NCBI GenBank assembly: GCA_963971305.1
Contig: OZ020308.1
Coordinates: forward strand, 24,519,275-24,583,274
Direction: 5' to 3'
Source of the DNA: Arcuatula senhousia
Taxonomy: Eukaryota; Mollusca; Bivalvia; Mytilida; Mytilidae
DNA: 64,000 nt
A program made the translations under genes and the position numbers. Below are positions 1-36,003 of the stretch, one piece after another. Within the stretch, counting starts at the first letter, position 1. Every line of letters starts with the position of its first letter. The notes under the pieces were generated by a model. It worked only from the letters and a program-made list of their open reading frames with translations, had not been told where the DNA came from and made no database searches.

Positions 1-842
1 AAATCAGTTTAAATTAATAGAAAAATACAGTTAAAAGGCAATTTATAAAGGACCTTTTGATGCTGAACATGAAAAGTTGCTTCGGATTTTCTCTATCTCT
101 TATACTTTCGAGTTATAAGCCAAAAACAATGGTCGGACCCCCCCTGTTCTATTTTTAGCAATGGCGGCCATGTTGGTTGGTCGACATGTATATTATTCAC
201 AAACTTGGTAGAGGACATCCTAAAGATCAAGTGTACTAAGTTTCAAGGCAATCCCTTCGGTGGTTTTTCAGAGAGGAAGATTTTTGAAAATCAGTTAAAA
301 TCAATGGAAAAAACAGTTAAAGGGGAATAACTCTTAAATGGCTGATCTGACAATTTTGACCCTTTATCATTTTTGTAGATCTGAATGAGCTTAACAATTC
401 TGCAATGCTAACTTTTCCTCTAGCTCTAACGGTTTGAAAGATATTGTCCAAAAACTGCAAAAATGGTCAATTTGACGATTAATGGGCAATAACTCCTATA
501 AGGAGTTGTTTCACAATTTTTACCCAATGGGGAGATTTGTAGAGCTTTTAATGCTGAACATGAAAGGTTGCTTCGGATTTTCTCTATCTCTTATACTTTT
601 CGAGTTATTATGCCAAAAACAATGGTCTGACCCCCCTGTTCTATTTTTAGCAACAGCGGCCATGTTGGTTTGTCGACATATATATAATTCACAAACTTGG
701 TAGAGCACATCCTAAAAGTATCAATGCAATCCCTTCAGTGGTTTCAGAGAAGAAGATCTTTGAAGAAAAGTTAACGGACGGACAGACGACGGACGCTTAA
801 TGATGACAATAGCTCACATGACCCTTCGGGTCAGGTGAGCTA
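1..842 (+). mobile_element. Hairpin-ended repeat family ('GCTCACCTGA' family), copy 1, cut by the window edge
   Basis: This is a non-coding repeat made of two monomers of about 490 bp: 'TGCTGAACATGAAA' recurs at about 67 and 552. Each monomer contains smaller related units of about 160 bp. The right end carries purine-rich GGACGGAC-type sequence and then a strong stem-loop at 810-842: AGCTCACATGACCC, loop TTC, GGGTCAGGTGAGCT, with 13 of 14 pairs matching plus an outer T-A pair. The same arrangement is seen at 39,765-41,226. Short open frames in it are chance products of the repeat. I see no transposase. Calling it a mobile element rests on its multiple copies and constant ends. Confidence 0.7.
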
Positions 843-1110
843 AAAAACACTTATCCCCAATCTGACAACTTCTCTGTTGGGTCAAAGTTGTCAGATAACC
901 CCTTACAAGGGTTATTGCCCCTTTAAGTTAAAAATAAGCATCTGGCAACTTGGACCAAGCACAGAATTAGTTAAAGCTTAATGAGCTAAACATTTAAGAA
1001 GCAGCAGCTTTTCTCTGTAATAATTATCAATTTCTATTGGCCAAAAATAGAGCATCTTATGGGACATTAATTGATACCCCGCTAAGATGTTTATCATATT
1101 CAGCAGATTA
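843..1110. repeat. Rearranged fragments of the 160-bp core unit
   Basis: Directly after the copy-1 hairpin, 845-915 resembles the core unit in one orientation (GTCAGATAACCCCTT, then CCCCTTTAAG). Then 925-1,075 resembles it in the other orientation (GAGCTAAACATTTAAG, CAGCTTTTCT). The fragments match the core of the copy at 62.7-64 kb. This is probably the debris of an older insertion. Confidence 0.45.
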
Positions 1111-1239
1111 TATTATACCAGAAATAACTTAAATGTCATCAAGATACATGCTTTTAATTTTATCATTTATATATTGTTTTATTACTTTTTATTTTATAAA
1201 ATCTAATAAAGACAAAGAACATAGATAAGGTCCCTTTGT

Positions 1240-1495
1240 TATTAAAAATAGCAAATTGACCATAAAGAGACGAAGCTATGGTCCGTCATTTAAAACAAAA
1301 TAGCAAAATGACCAAGGTTATGGAACCGAAGTTATAATCCCCTGAAAAAGTAACAAAATGACCATAAAGATGTACAGAAATGCATCTATGGTCCGATATA
1401 TAAAAACAAAAGCAAAATAGCCATAAAGACCATGGTCAGCCAATCAAATAAAACTAGCAAAAGTACCAGAAATGGCTATAGAACCACACCTAATC
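1240..1495. repeat. Degenerate tandem repeat, about 70-bp unit
   Basis: Four diverged units share 'AGCAAAATGACCATAAAGA' followed by 'CTATGGTCCG'. Spacing is irregular and there is no coding potential. From 1,111 to 1,239 and 1,496 to 1,872 I see only A+T-rich unique sequence. Confidence 0.4.
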
Positions 1496-1884
1496 AGAAA
1501 ATAACTTAATTCTAACCTTTTTTAACCTGAAGTGCAGACCTGGAAATTTGGTATAACTTTTGGTCCGTCTTCAACAGTTTATATACTCTTCATTGGGTAT
1601 TTTGCATAACAAGTGTTTATAGAAACAGTTAAGATAAGCAGCTTTCCCTATGCATGTAGGAAATATCAATTTCATTTTTTAATCGTGTCTAAAAACATAT
1701 ACATGTACATAAGTGTTTTGAGGAAAAAACATTATCTAAAGGGAGTATTAATGGTAGGAATGTCAATATTTTAGTTGTACTATGAGCTGAATTGGAGCTG
1801 AATTGACCTTCAATGTCCAATTTAGCTCGCTTGTTTTCCTGAACTTTCTGTGTCATTTTAACGCTTTTTCTTTGAAAATTTTAG

Positions 1885-2401
1885 TTAGTTAGTTAGTTAG
1901 TTATTGCTTTACTCCCAAGCAGCACGATTTCGGCTATATCCGGGAGATGAACATGAAAGTGGTGATACAATGAACATGAAATGATGATGAAGTGGAGGAA
2001 ATGGGGACACAAGGCCAACCGGGTAGGAAAGTTTTGACTGCCACTGGAAAAAGGAGTGATGGGTAGGGACGGAAAATTTAGCCTCCTGCATGGGGAACCT
2101 ACGGGTCCTACTCTTACCGAGACCTGCAGCAGGGTTCTTTAATGTGCGAGGAACGTGACATTTTTCCCAACACAGTGCACCACTATGGTTTGCGGTCAGG
2201 TTTTCCGCATTATCGCCTGACGACCCCGCATCTCTCGATGTCAGGGCTGCCCCATTCAACCACCTGGGGCACACATCCCAGTCGCTTTGTGGGCAAAGCG
2301 GCCTGACCCCGATGTCAGGTTTCTGAGCGCTCTTTAGTGGACTTTTATCGACAAGCTTAGCGCTGCTGCGGGCCTATTCGCCTCCCGGGCCCTGCACGGG
2401 A
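1885..2401 (-). mobile_element. SINE-like retroposon with (CTAA)n tail and 12-bp target-site duplication
   Basis: This is a 517-bp G+C-richer segment. Read on the minus strand it ends in GGGAGTAAAGCAATAA followed by (CTAA)n. It is flanked by a perfect 12-bp duplication, TGAAAATTTTAG, at 1,873-1,884 and 2,402-2,413. A simple tail plus a long target duplication is the mark of LINE-driven (target-primed) insertion. A 5'-truncated relative lies at 46,499-46,792 and a more diverged one at 43,115-43,545. The 121-codon minus-strand open frame (1,909-2,274) has no family I recognise. I see no convincing pol III A or B box, so it may be the 3' end of a LINE rather than a tRNA-derived SINE. Confidence 0.75.
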
Positions 2402-2569
2402 TGAAAATTTTAGACATCATCAAACACACGCGTTACCTACAAGAAAAGCTAGTTTGTTTTCATTTTCAAACAATAAAAATGAATAAAATTAATTGTAACT
2501 TTGGGAGCGTCACAGGTTCAACCTGCCTCATATTAATATACAGGTCTACGACATAATGGTGTCAGAGTT

Positions 2570-2654
2570 AACGTTTGAAAAAGTTTAAGGATGACAGATG
2601 ATGGATGCCAAAGTGATGAAAATAGCTCACATGACCCTTTGGGCCAGGTGAGCT
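2570..2654 (+). mobile_element. Right-end fragment of the GCTCACCTGA family
   Basis: It carries the family's right end: a GGATGACAGATGATGGATGCC tract, then AGCTCACATGACCC, loop TTT, GGGCCAGGTGAGCT at 2,624-2,654. Its hairpin has two mismatches, one more than copy 1. It abuts another family fragment at 2,656 in the same orientation. The stretch 2,414-2,569 is unassigned. Confidence 0.6.
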
Positions 2655-2748
2655 TATAAAAAATTTTTAAAAATCAGTTAAAATTGATAGAGAAAACATT
2701 TAAGGGGAATAACTCTTATAAATGGATGATCTGACAATTTTTTACACT

Positions 2749-3406
2749 AACGATGCCAGACACAGTTTCGTAGAAAAGACTAGTGGTGGTAGCCCAATAT
2801 ATTGACCAATGAGTGAAGGGAATCCTGTCTATTTTTGTACTGGAAGTTAGAATGACCATTTATTTTGTACTTTTGTGATTGTTTACATACTTCTCTGCAT
2901 GAAAAACATCATATCAGGTCTGCTTTTGTAAAATAAAATATTTTTTGGATAATATTTGTACAAAGGGGGATAACTATAAAACCCTCCATTTTTTGAATGT
3001 GACAAATCGCCACTTTTTATGTAAACAGAGATATTTCTAAAAAAAGCAGGTAAACGTACCCCAATATTTTCACAGTTTACAAAAGGAAACATGGCCTTTC
3101 AGATATTTCTGGTTCAGGTATTTTCATTATTGTAGAAGTTACTGAAATCAAGTCTAGAAAATGTGATGACCCCCCTTAATTTTTCACTAAAACACCCCCT
3201 TTTAGGTCTGTTTTTGGCACTTTTATTGGACTATACTGACTTTTATTGATTCATAGAATAGAGACCATCAATAAGAGTGCAGATTTATCTTTTTATTGAT
3301 ATATAAATGTCCATAGTGCAAGTGATAGCCAGATTTTATTCAGAGCATGGAAATGACATTGCTTTGGTCCAATGACGTCACTTTGAATTACTATGTCCTG
3401 CACCCT
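2749..3406. repeat. Left 658-bp direct repeat
   Basis: This is the first arm of the composite element. It begins AACGATGCCAGACACAG and ends CTATGTCCTGCACCCT. The minus strand contains AATAAA-type signals. The 69-codon minus-strand frame (2,883-3,092) recurs identically in the right arm only because the DNA is duplicated. Confidence 0.8.
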
Positions 3407-4161
3407 TTAAAAGCATATAATAAGATTTGAATGCTTTACCTGGTCTATTACAGTCCATTTTAGTGCTGCAACCAATTGTGAATTTGCTTATACACACAAT
3501 ACCAATGTAATGGTCCATTTGTAGCTTTCTAATATTAATATGTTATGCAAAAACACCATAGCAACCGGTCAAGTATGCAAAGTCATTATGTTTTATGTGA
3601 CGTCATTTGTGACGTTTCATTGTTTCGGTTTCATAGAATGAAGTACATGTGATTTCGAAACCAAAAATTGAACATGTAATTGGAACATTTCATTTGGCTC
3701 GGTGTAAAATTATTTTTCACATTCATACACTTTTAATAAGTTCATCTAAAAGCTCAATATAAATGTTATTTAGATACAGCTATGTAACCTCTGTTAAAAC
3801 AATAGCTAAGAAGACTTTGGTATGGCTATATTACATGAAAATCAGAGAGTAAAACTAAAAAATTGCCATAAGAAAAGATAGATTTACCTTAATATTGCAA
3901 TAAAAGTATTGCAAAAATTATGATAGTAATGTTAAAGTATAGGAACACCATTGTTAAGTGAAAATAATCAATGTTCTGGTTAAAGAAAATCCATTTAGAC
4001 AAAATGGGCCAAAAACCTATTGCGGGGTCTTGCATGAGAATCACTATGTTTTCGTCATTCTTAAAGCGAACGACAAAACTGAGGTACCATTTTAATCGCA
4101 ATGAAATACCGAACCAGAAAAAATAAGTAAATGTTATACATTTAACAATTCTTTTGCTTTA

Positions 4162-4819
4162 AACGATGCCAGACACAGTTTCGTAGAAAAGACTAGTGGT
4201 GGTAGCCCAATATATTGACCAATGAGTGAAGGGAATCCTGTCTATTTTTGTACCGGAAGTTAGAATGACCATTTATTTTGTACTTTTGTGATTGTTTACA
4301 TACTTCTCTGCATGAAAAACATCATATCAGGTCTGCTTTTGTAAAATAAAATATTTTTTGGATAATATTTGTACAAAGGGGGATAACTATAAAACCCTCC
4401 ATTTTTTGAATGTGACAAATCGCCACTTTTTATGTAAACAGAGATATTTCTAAAAAAAGCAGGTAAACGTACCCCAATATTTTCACAGTTTACAAAAGGA
4501 AACATGGCCTTTCAGATATTTCTGGTTCAGGTATTTTCATTATTGTAGAAGTTACTGAAATCAAGTCTAGAAAATGTGATGACCCCCCTTAATTTTTCAC
4601 TAAAACACCCCCTTTTAGGTCTGTTTTTGGCACTTTTATTGGACTATACTGACTTTTATTGATTCATAGAATAGAGACCATCAATAAGAGTGCAGATTTA
4701 TCTTTTTATTGATATATAAATGTCCATAGTGCAAGTGATAGCCAGATTTTATTCAGAGCATGGAAATGACATTGCTTTGGTCCAATGACGTCACTTTGAA
4801 TTACTATGTCCTGCACCCT
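4162..4819. repeat. Right 658-bp direct repeat
   Basis: This is the second arm, co-linear with 2,749-3,406 with a single base difference seen. Such near-identity, next to a much more diverged host repeat, points to a recent event or to gene conversion between the arms. Confidence 0.8.
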
Positions 4820-5399
4820 AAAATTCATTTTTGCAGATCTCCTTCAGCTTAACAATTTTGCAATGCTAACTTCATTTTCTCTTAACACTTGTGGTTATCA
4901 AAATATAGTACAGAAACTGTGAAATGGTCATTTTGACAATCAAGGGAATATACATCCTGTAAGAAGATGTCTGGCAACTTTATATAAATGAAGCATTATG
5001 ATGACATTATGATTTTGATTTTCTGCGTATCTTTTACTTTTTTAGTAACATTAGCCTATACTATGATCTGACCCCCCCCCCCTGTTCTTTATTTAGCAAC
5101 AGCAGCTATGTTAATTTGTTGGAGGGCTTAATAAATTTCACAAACCTAGTAAGAGGACAATCTAAAGACCAAGTGTACAAAGTTGGAAAGTCAAATTCCT
5201 TCAGTGGTATCAGAGAAGATCATGGAAGAAAAGTTTATGGACAGATGTCTAAAAATGGACACCAAGTGAAAACTGTGGCACAAATGCTTGAGTCAGTTGA
5301 GCTAAAAATGCATACCAGTAAGCTTTTCATTACTTTTATGGAGCAAGTTTATTATGAATGAAAATTTTTATCTAAAACTTATGTCTAGCATGGGTACAA

Positions 5400-5640
5400 T
5401 TTTGAAAATCCAACTCATATTGGAGGGTCGGTAGGACCTTTTCTGGTACAGCGGGAAAGGCTTATTTATTTGCCAGAAATTCGGATTTTACAGATAAAAC
5501 TGCATGAATTCAGGATTTTATAGATAAAACTGTGGGAATTCAGGATTTTTAGGTAGCAGGATCTTGGAATGGTAGTTCATGTCACCGGGAAATCGGGATT
5601 TGGTATTTATTTTAGCAGGAATGCAGGATGAGACCCCCAC
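5400..5640. repeat. GGGA/ATTCAGGATTTTA tandem repeat
   Basis: Three units of 29-30 bp start at 5,479, 5,508 and 5,538 (ATTC(A/G)GGATTTTA followed by AGATAAAACTG). Looser 'CGGGAAATCGGGATT' copies follow to about 5,640. It is non-coding. The stretch 5,641-6,113 is A+T-rich with nothing recognised. Confidence 0.5.
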
Positions 5641-6113
5641 CTACCCACCCCCATATTGCAACAAAATTAACAAAAATATTATATATCAAAATATGAAGTG
5701 TATTTTTTTTAATTACAAGTCTCATGAGAGTACAATGTAAATGCATTTGGGAAAAAAATCCAATAACTAAACCAACATTTTAGTATCTAAAAATGTTTCA
5801 TCTAAATTATACTAATTCTAATTTATAAGAAATATAAATAATTCTTAGGTCAAAGTCATGGCCAAAAACGTTGAAAATAATACCTAGCAAATCTCAAATG
5901 ATTGAAATTTGTCAAAATAACCATTAAAATCAGACATATTATTAAACTAAATATAATGTGTTCATACCTTATGCTAGAACAGCTGTTGAATGTTCATTTC
6001 ATCTTGTTACCAGAAGCTCCAGGCCTTTTCTGGTCATACTTGTCAATTTAAATGATGATGTTATAATCTCCTGGCTGTCAAAACTGTAAAAAATCATAAG
6101 ATACAATGTAAAA

Positions 6114-6334
6114 CAGAGTTCGCGAAATGTGTCGGACCTGTCGGACCTGACTGGTAAAATTTAAGCAGGTCCAGCATTTTTAACATACTTACTGGACCCA
6201 TGTCCGGTAGAATTTTAGAAATTTTTTGCAAGGTGTTGTAGACAGGACCAGTAAAAAAAAAATTAGGTCCAATCTTAGGTTCCATTTTGGCAGACCTATG
6301 TCCGGCAAAGAAATTTTAAGTTTCGCGAACTCTG
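6114..6334. mobile_element. 221-bp MITE with 14-bp terminal inverted repeats and GTAAAA target duplication
   Basis: The left end CAGAGTTCGCGAAA (6,114-6,127) and right end TTTCGCGAACTCTG (6,321-6,334) are perfect inverted copies. GTAAAA flanks both sides (6,108-6,113 and 6,335-6,340). The interior holds repeated GGTCC/CCGGAC words and no coding capacity; the minus-strand frame at 6,094-6,285 runs through the end and is chance. These are the features of a non-autonomous DNA transposon. The TIR contains the palindrome TTCGCGAA. I cannot assign the superfamily. Confidence 0.75.
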
Positions 6335-6340
6335 GTAAAA

Positions 6341-8229
6341 CATGTTCAGGTCAGTTTTTATACTGAGTCTATATGATGAATGGATTTCAAACTTTTGGAC
6401 ATGTGTCCTCCCTATAAAAGTACTAATGTTTCTTTTTCATCCAAATCGTGGTCTTTTTTTTATCTGAATGACAACACTAGTTAGATTAAATATGGACATG
6501 GACGTGTATTTTTCGATTAGTTGATAATCTAATGCCAAATTTGTACAACATAGTTCAGCGTCCAAATAATTTATATTGTAGTTTTTTTTTGTGTGTTGAC
6601 TTTTATGTCTTCTGATTAAGTTTTGGCCATTTTGTACTTACAAAATCCAAATTTCCCTTGTATTGTAAGTACAATAGTACACTTACAGGTGCTTGAAAAA
6701 AAAGCACAAATATCAGAGCAGATGCGAAGCATTTCCAATTCTAAGACGGGGTCTTAAACTTCAAAGGAGGATGGAAAGGTGCTCATTCAGACCATTATTT
6801 TACCAAAACTCTACACAAAAGTAATAAAATAGCGGAGAAAAAAGTGCTTTAACCTAAGAACACTTTTCTGCGTTTTCCACTTAAGATCATGCTTTGTATG
6901 TATACAGTTAAACACAAGAACATTAATACATACAATTGTAACATAAAATAGTGTCTGCTGTGAAATATTGTCTTGAGTGGCATTCACCATGATAAAGTCC
7001 AAGGACGGAATAAAACGCTTAAGAGATATGAAATCTTGTCCTCTAGATTTTTCAGTGTTAAGTATGGCAGGGTGGACAAAATTTCATAGGACACTATTTG
7101 GTTTACACAATCAATCTGAAATAAATGTCCTAATTTCATACCATCTATATAAACCATAAAAATTCTCATAAAAACCAATAGATGAATGACATGATGTGAA
7201 AAATGTTATTGTAGTCAATGTACTGTATTCTACATAAGGACATAAAAAAATCAGACACATGAACAGATTAAGATATTTTCCAAGACACAAAATATATAAT
7301 AATATAATTTTTGTACCAAAAAAATGCAATTTCTTTTTTTTCATGAAATAAAGTGTTCAAAGGGAGATAAACTAAATTTACAGCAAAAATTGTATTATGA
7401 AATATACAACTGCTGGAATTTTTTGCTGTGTAAAATTTTGGGGGATTGGAATAAAAAAAATTGGTTTATTTTTGCATTTTAATTTTTGTGGATTTATCAT
7501 CAACAGAAAAATATACTTCATACATTTTTATGAGATTTTAAATTTTGTGGTTGAGTGTAAACCCTGAATCAACATAAAAATTTAGATTACCACAAAAATT
7601 ACCAGTTATAAGGTAATAAGTAAAAGACAATGCTAAAATTTACATTTCATATTAGACTTTTAACAAGTGATGTATTAAAGGACATTATAACACATTAAAA
7701 TAGTAAAAGAAATAATTTGAATACAAATACAGTTATGTACATTATAAATTGTTAAAAATTTATCAATTTTATAACAATAAGCATTAAAGTATTCAATCTG
7801 GGATAGGTGGGATTGAGGTATTGAAACTTTGTAGTCCATAAATTATATTTTCTGTAAATTATTTAATGCAAAATACTAAGAAAATGCAGTTATCCCCCTT
7901 TTTACACTGGCATCTGAAACATAAACATGTTTATTAAATCTTTTTTTATCAATCATTGTTTGGTGTCTTAAACTTATGTGAATCTAATATCTAATTCAAT
8001 TCTATATCAATTGATAAATATTAAACATTGAACCTCAGTCTTCACAAAACATGTTTCACATGAGTGGGTAAATGTATGTCAACAAAATATACAAACACAA
8101 TTTTGGTGTTCTTCAAAATTTGCAAAAAGACATAGAGGATTAAATACACAGAATAGTAATATAATATATTGTATATAGAAAGGCCAAAAGTATTTACATG
8201 CATAAAATTGAAGGAGTAGGGGCAATAAG
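6341..8229. other. A+T-rich intergenic sequence, nothing recognised
   Basis: There are only short random frames on either strand. I see no conserved protein, RNA gene or clear repeat structure. Confidence 0.5.
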
Positions 8230-8745
8230 GTTAAAATTATCCAGTTCTTGGTACATCACCACCAGAGCAAGAAGAAGGATGAGTCAAGCAAGTTTAAAAC
8301 TTGCTATGTAATTAAGTTAATGACTTATCAAGTTATTGGTTTATCACCACCAGAGCAAGAAGGGTGAGTAAAGCGAGTTTAAGACTTGCTATGCACCTTT
8401 ATAAGTGATCTTCCATTTGCATCATCATGACTTATCCAATTCTTGTCACATAACCACCAGAACTAGGCAAGAAGAAGGATGAGTCAAGCAATTCTATGAC
8501 TTATCCAGTAACATGTAGTTTAAGACTCCATTTGTACCATCATGCTTGACTAATCCAGTTGTTGACACACTCACCAAAGCTAGACAAGAAGGATATATAA
8601 GAAAAGCAAGTTAGATTAGACTGATCACTTGTACTGCTATGACTTGTTCAGTATTTGAAACATTACAACAAGAGAGTATAAATCAAACAACTTTAAGACT
8701 TCTTATGTACTACCATTATGACTTATGACACAGCTAAGATATTTT
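8230..8745. repeat. Degenerate tandem array upstream of NLK, about 90-120-bp unit
   Basis: About five diverged units carry 'GACTTATCCAGTTCTTG', 'CACCACCAGAGCAAGAAG', 'GGATGAGTCAAGCAAG' and 'TTTAAGACTTGCTATG' in that order, starting near 8,237, 8,325, 8,430, 8,550 and 8,650. Each unit has an AP-1-like TGAGTCA or TGAGTAA word. The array ends about 1.5 kb before the NLK start codon. Confidence 0.5.
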
Positions 8746-9779
8746 TTTTGTCACTAATAGAGCTAAAGTTGATCATAGGTAAGGAAAAGGATGAGCATAT
8801 CCCTAAACAGGAAGAAGCCAGTCAGCAGAGAATCTAAAGACCCTCACAGGCTGGAGGCTCTAAGACCAGTCTTCGAAATTAGGCCGGACCTACTGGATAT
8901 ATCCAGTTAAAATTGGTTCCATCCAGTAAAATATTGCATTTATTTATATTAAACATATAGGAAAAAATTAGCAAATTTCATGAAAAATAGGCATTCTGTC
9001 CACCAGACTCCTATTCCTAATTTCTTTGACTGTAAGACTATTGACTATAATGGAGAGTTGGCCTATCCTGTTGACTACATTGATGTCCTAACTCATCACA
9101 ATAAATCTCTAGAAGGACCTAGAAATCTTAATAGTAAACTGCATTTTAGTTGAACTTTTTATGTTCAACATTATCAGTAACAAACTGTCTTATCTGAAAG
9201 GGTACATTTTCTTAACAAAAAGCATTTCAAGATAAAGGTTCAAATCAAGAAAGTTATTGCTATTTATTACCCTTTTTACCTGCGTCCTCGAGGGCAAAAG
9301 CTTGCCTAGGAGTCAGGTCACTCTGTCCAACTCACTGTCTGTTGGTCGTGCTATAGGGGTGCCTGTCTTGTGTATTCTAAATCTCAAAAACCAAACATTA
9401 GACCTTTCTTGGTTGACCAAATGCTATGAAACTTTACAGTAATGTTAATTACAATAAAAGGATGGGGTTGATATTGTTTCATTAGGTATGCCAGATTAAC
9501 ACAGTCACTCATGGTAGCTCAAAACAGATTTTTCTATTCATGTTAAAACATAAAATAAGGTTGAAGAGCACAAATATGGATTAAATTTGTCATCAAAGAA
9601 AAAAGAGTTAATTGCTTTTAAAATTAGAGGTGTGACATCCAATTATTAATTGAGTTATAATAATCTTAAATACAAAATTGTAAGTTGATTGGTGTGGATT
9701 CACTTACTCTTTGTTTATTTAAGACTAATGGCTTGTGACGTAAAGACAATGTAAGTATGACACCTTCCTGGTCGTCAAC
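8746..9779. other. Intergenic sequence upstream of NLK, nothing firm
   Basis: At 8,870-8,910 there is a short GGCCGGACCTACTGG stretch recalling the MITE interior at 6.1 kb. Otherwise it is A+T-rich with no recognised gene. Confidence 0.4.
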
Positions 9780-10281
9780 CTATGAGAAATGATTGTGGGC
9801 GTGGCTTTTTACACGTGGTTTCGCTTTATACACAGAAAAGATATTAAACATAAATAATCAATTACTATTGACTTAGAGTTATTAAGTCGTATTTCATTCT
9901 TGTTTGATTATTTAAAGTTACATGTATACAAAGTGTTTTAATTAAATTAGATTTCAAATAGGATAAACTTACAGTTTTAACAAAATTTAGTCTACTTTCT
10001 ATTTTGTGGCCTTTTGTTAAACGGTGCATCCTGGGAAAAGTAAAGCGTTGTCACGTGATTTCTTTGTGTGCCGTACTCGCGTGTGAGTCAGAACCCTGTC
10101 ACTGAAGAACACGAAATAATCTGTATGTTTTGGCAAATTTATATAAAATTTTAACGCCGAACTCTCCAGTATTATCGGGGAGTCATAACTGAATGTGGAT
10201 GTATCGAACTTAGAAATGCAACAGTGATATTAATCATTCCAGGCGCTTTTTTCGTGCAGGCAGAGAGATTTTCGTGGGGCT
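9780..10281 (+). promoter_or_regulatory. Probable NLK promoter and 5' UTR
   Basis: CpG and G+C rise relative to the surroundings just before the NLK start. Visible sites are a GGGCGTGGC box (9,797), two CACGTG E-boxes (9,812 and 10,052), an AP-1 site TGAGTCA (10,084) and several CGs at 10,045-10,180. No TATA box is placed convincingly, as is usual for a broadly expressed kinase. Acceptor-like sequences at about 10,241 and 10,259 mean the 5' UTR could be spliced to an unseen upstream exon. The start of transcription cannot be fixed from sequence alone. Confidence 0.4.
10193..10227 (+). other. Two tiny upstream ORFs before NLK
   Basis: ATG at 10,193 opens six codons and stops at 10,211-10,213. 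ATG at 10,216 opens three codons and stops at 10,225-10,227. If they lie in the mRNA, both would be met before the NLK start and could lower its translation. Their presence in the transcript is not shown. Confidence 0.3.
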
Positions 10282-35378
<25,097 letters not shown>

Positions 35379-35997
35379 AGCTAAAAGCCAATGAAATCTC
35401 ACCTCATTCCTAAGCACATTCATGCAGAAAATCGACCAATCAAAATGTAGGACACATTTGTTTCTGACCGTCTGCTAGAGACCAGGACTGAAAATGAAGA
35501 ATTTTAAAGAGAAGATGGAAGCTATGAAGAAAGATTAGATTTTAAGCGATATGAGTTGTAAGAAAATGACTGAAAAGTAACTCATAAAAGATATTTTTTA
35601 AAAGTGCAATTTCAAAACCACAAAAGCATCTAAAAGAAATTATTGTTTTTTATCACAATTTGTAAAGCTTATCTTCTTCACTTTTTCGCCTATACTGCCA
35701 ATTCAATTGCCTTATGTATAACTATTGATTGCACAATCAAAAAAGAAAGGGTGAAGCAAGTTGAATTGAGTTTGATAATGTTTTGCTTGTGTAATGTGTA
35801 AAACTTTAGGTCAGTAAATAATGTATTCTGTAACTGTATGAGTGTGTAGTTTTGGTGCTCATATTTTTGTAATGTGTAAATAGTTTATTGTATATTAGCA
35901 AATGAATTTATTACTGTTTAAAACAGCCATATTTATATCGTAAAAAAATAACATCTTGTAAATTTCAAGCGTCAATTATTGTTCAAGATGTATGTTC

Positions 35998-36003
35998 ATT
36001 AAA
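35998..36003 (+). terminator. Proximal poly(A) signal ATTAAA
   Basis: ATTAAA is followed about 30 bases later by a GU-rich tract (TTGTCTGTGTGTTTTGG at about 36,033), the classic downstream element. It lies 620 bases after the stop codon. A lone AATAAA at 36,486 lacks such a tract. Confidence 0.55.

Larger units (their letters stand above)
2749..4819. mobile_element. Young composite element: 658-bp direct repeats around a 755-bp core
   Basis: The segments 2,749-3,406 and 4,162-4,819 are the same sequence at a constant offset of 1,413 bases. Reading both through I see one difference (T at 2,841 against C at 4,254) and no indel. They flank 3,407-4,161, which has no recognisable coding region. 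The whole is inserted in an older repeat and bordered by CTAA at 2,747-2,750 and 4,818-4,821, a possible 4-bp target duplication. The core is bordered on both sides by CTTTAAA (3,405-3,411 and 4,157-4,163). It resembles an LTR pair or a terminal-repeat miniature element, but I find no primer-binding site, polypurine tract, gag or pol. Confidence 0.65.
2656..5304 (+). mobile_element. Old GCTCACCTGA-family copy split by a younger insertion
   Basis: The family sequence runs from 2,656 to about 2,748 and stops inside 'GATCTGACAATTTT'. It resumes at about 4,820 with 'TTCATTTTTGCAGATCT', exactly the next part of the family consensus seen at 40,246-40,280. It ends near 5,304 with a decayed GTCAGTTGAGCTA. 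The interruption is the direct-repeat element at 2,749-4,819. The host copy is clearly more diverged than copies 1 and 39,765, so it is older than its insert. Confidence 0.65.

Noticed and set aside
1909..2274. 121-codon minus-strand frame, with a similar frame at 43,193-43,438
   Set aside because: Both lie in copies of a retroposon; the similarity follows the DNA and no protein family is recognised.
2883..4505. Two identical 69-codon minus-strand frames (2,883-3,092 and 4,296-4,505), suggesting a duplicated gene
   Set aside because: They are identical only because the 658-bp direct repeats are; no protein features.
2751..4817. LTR retrotransposon with TG..CA ends
   Set aside because: TG and CA occur near the arm ends, but the repeats extend beyond them and no PBS, polypurine tract or pol is seen. 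Left as an unclassified direct-repeat element.
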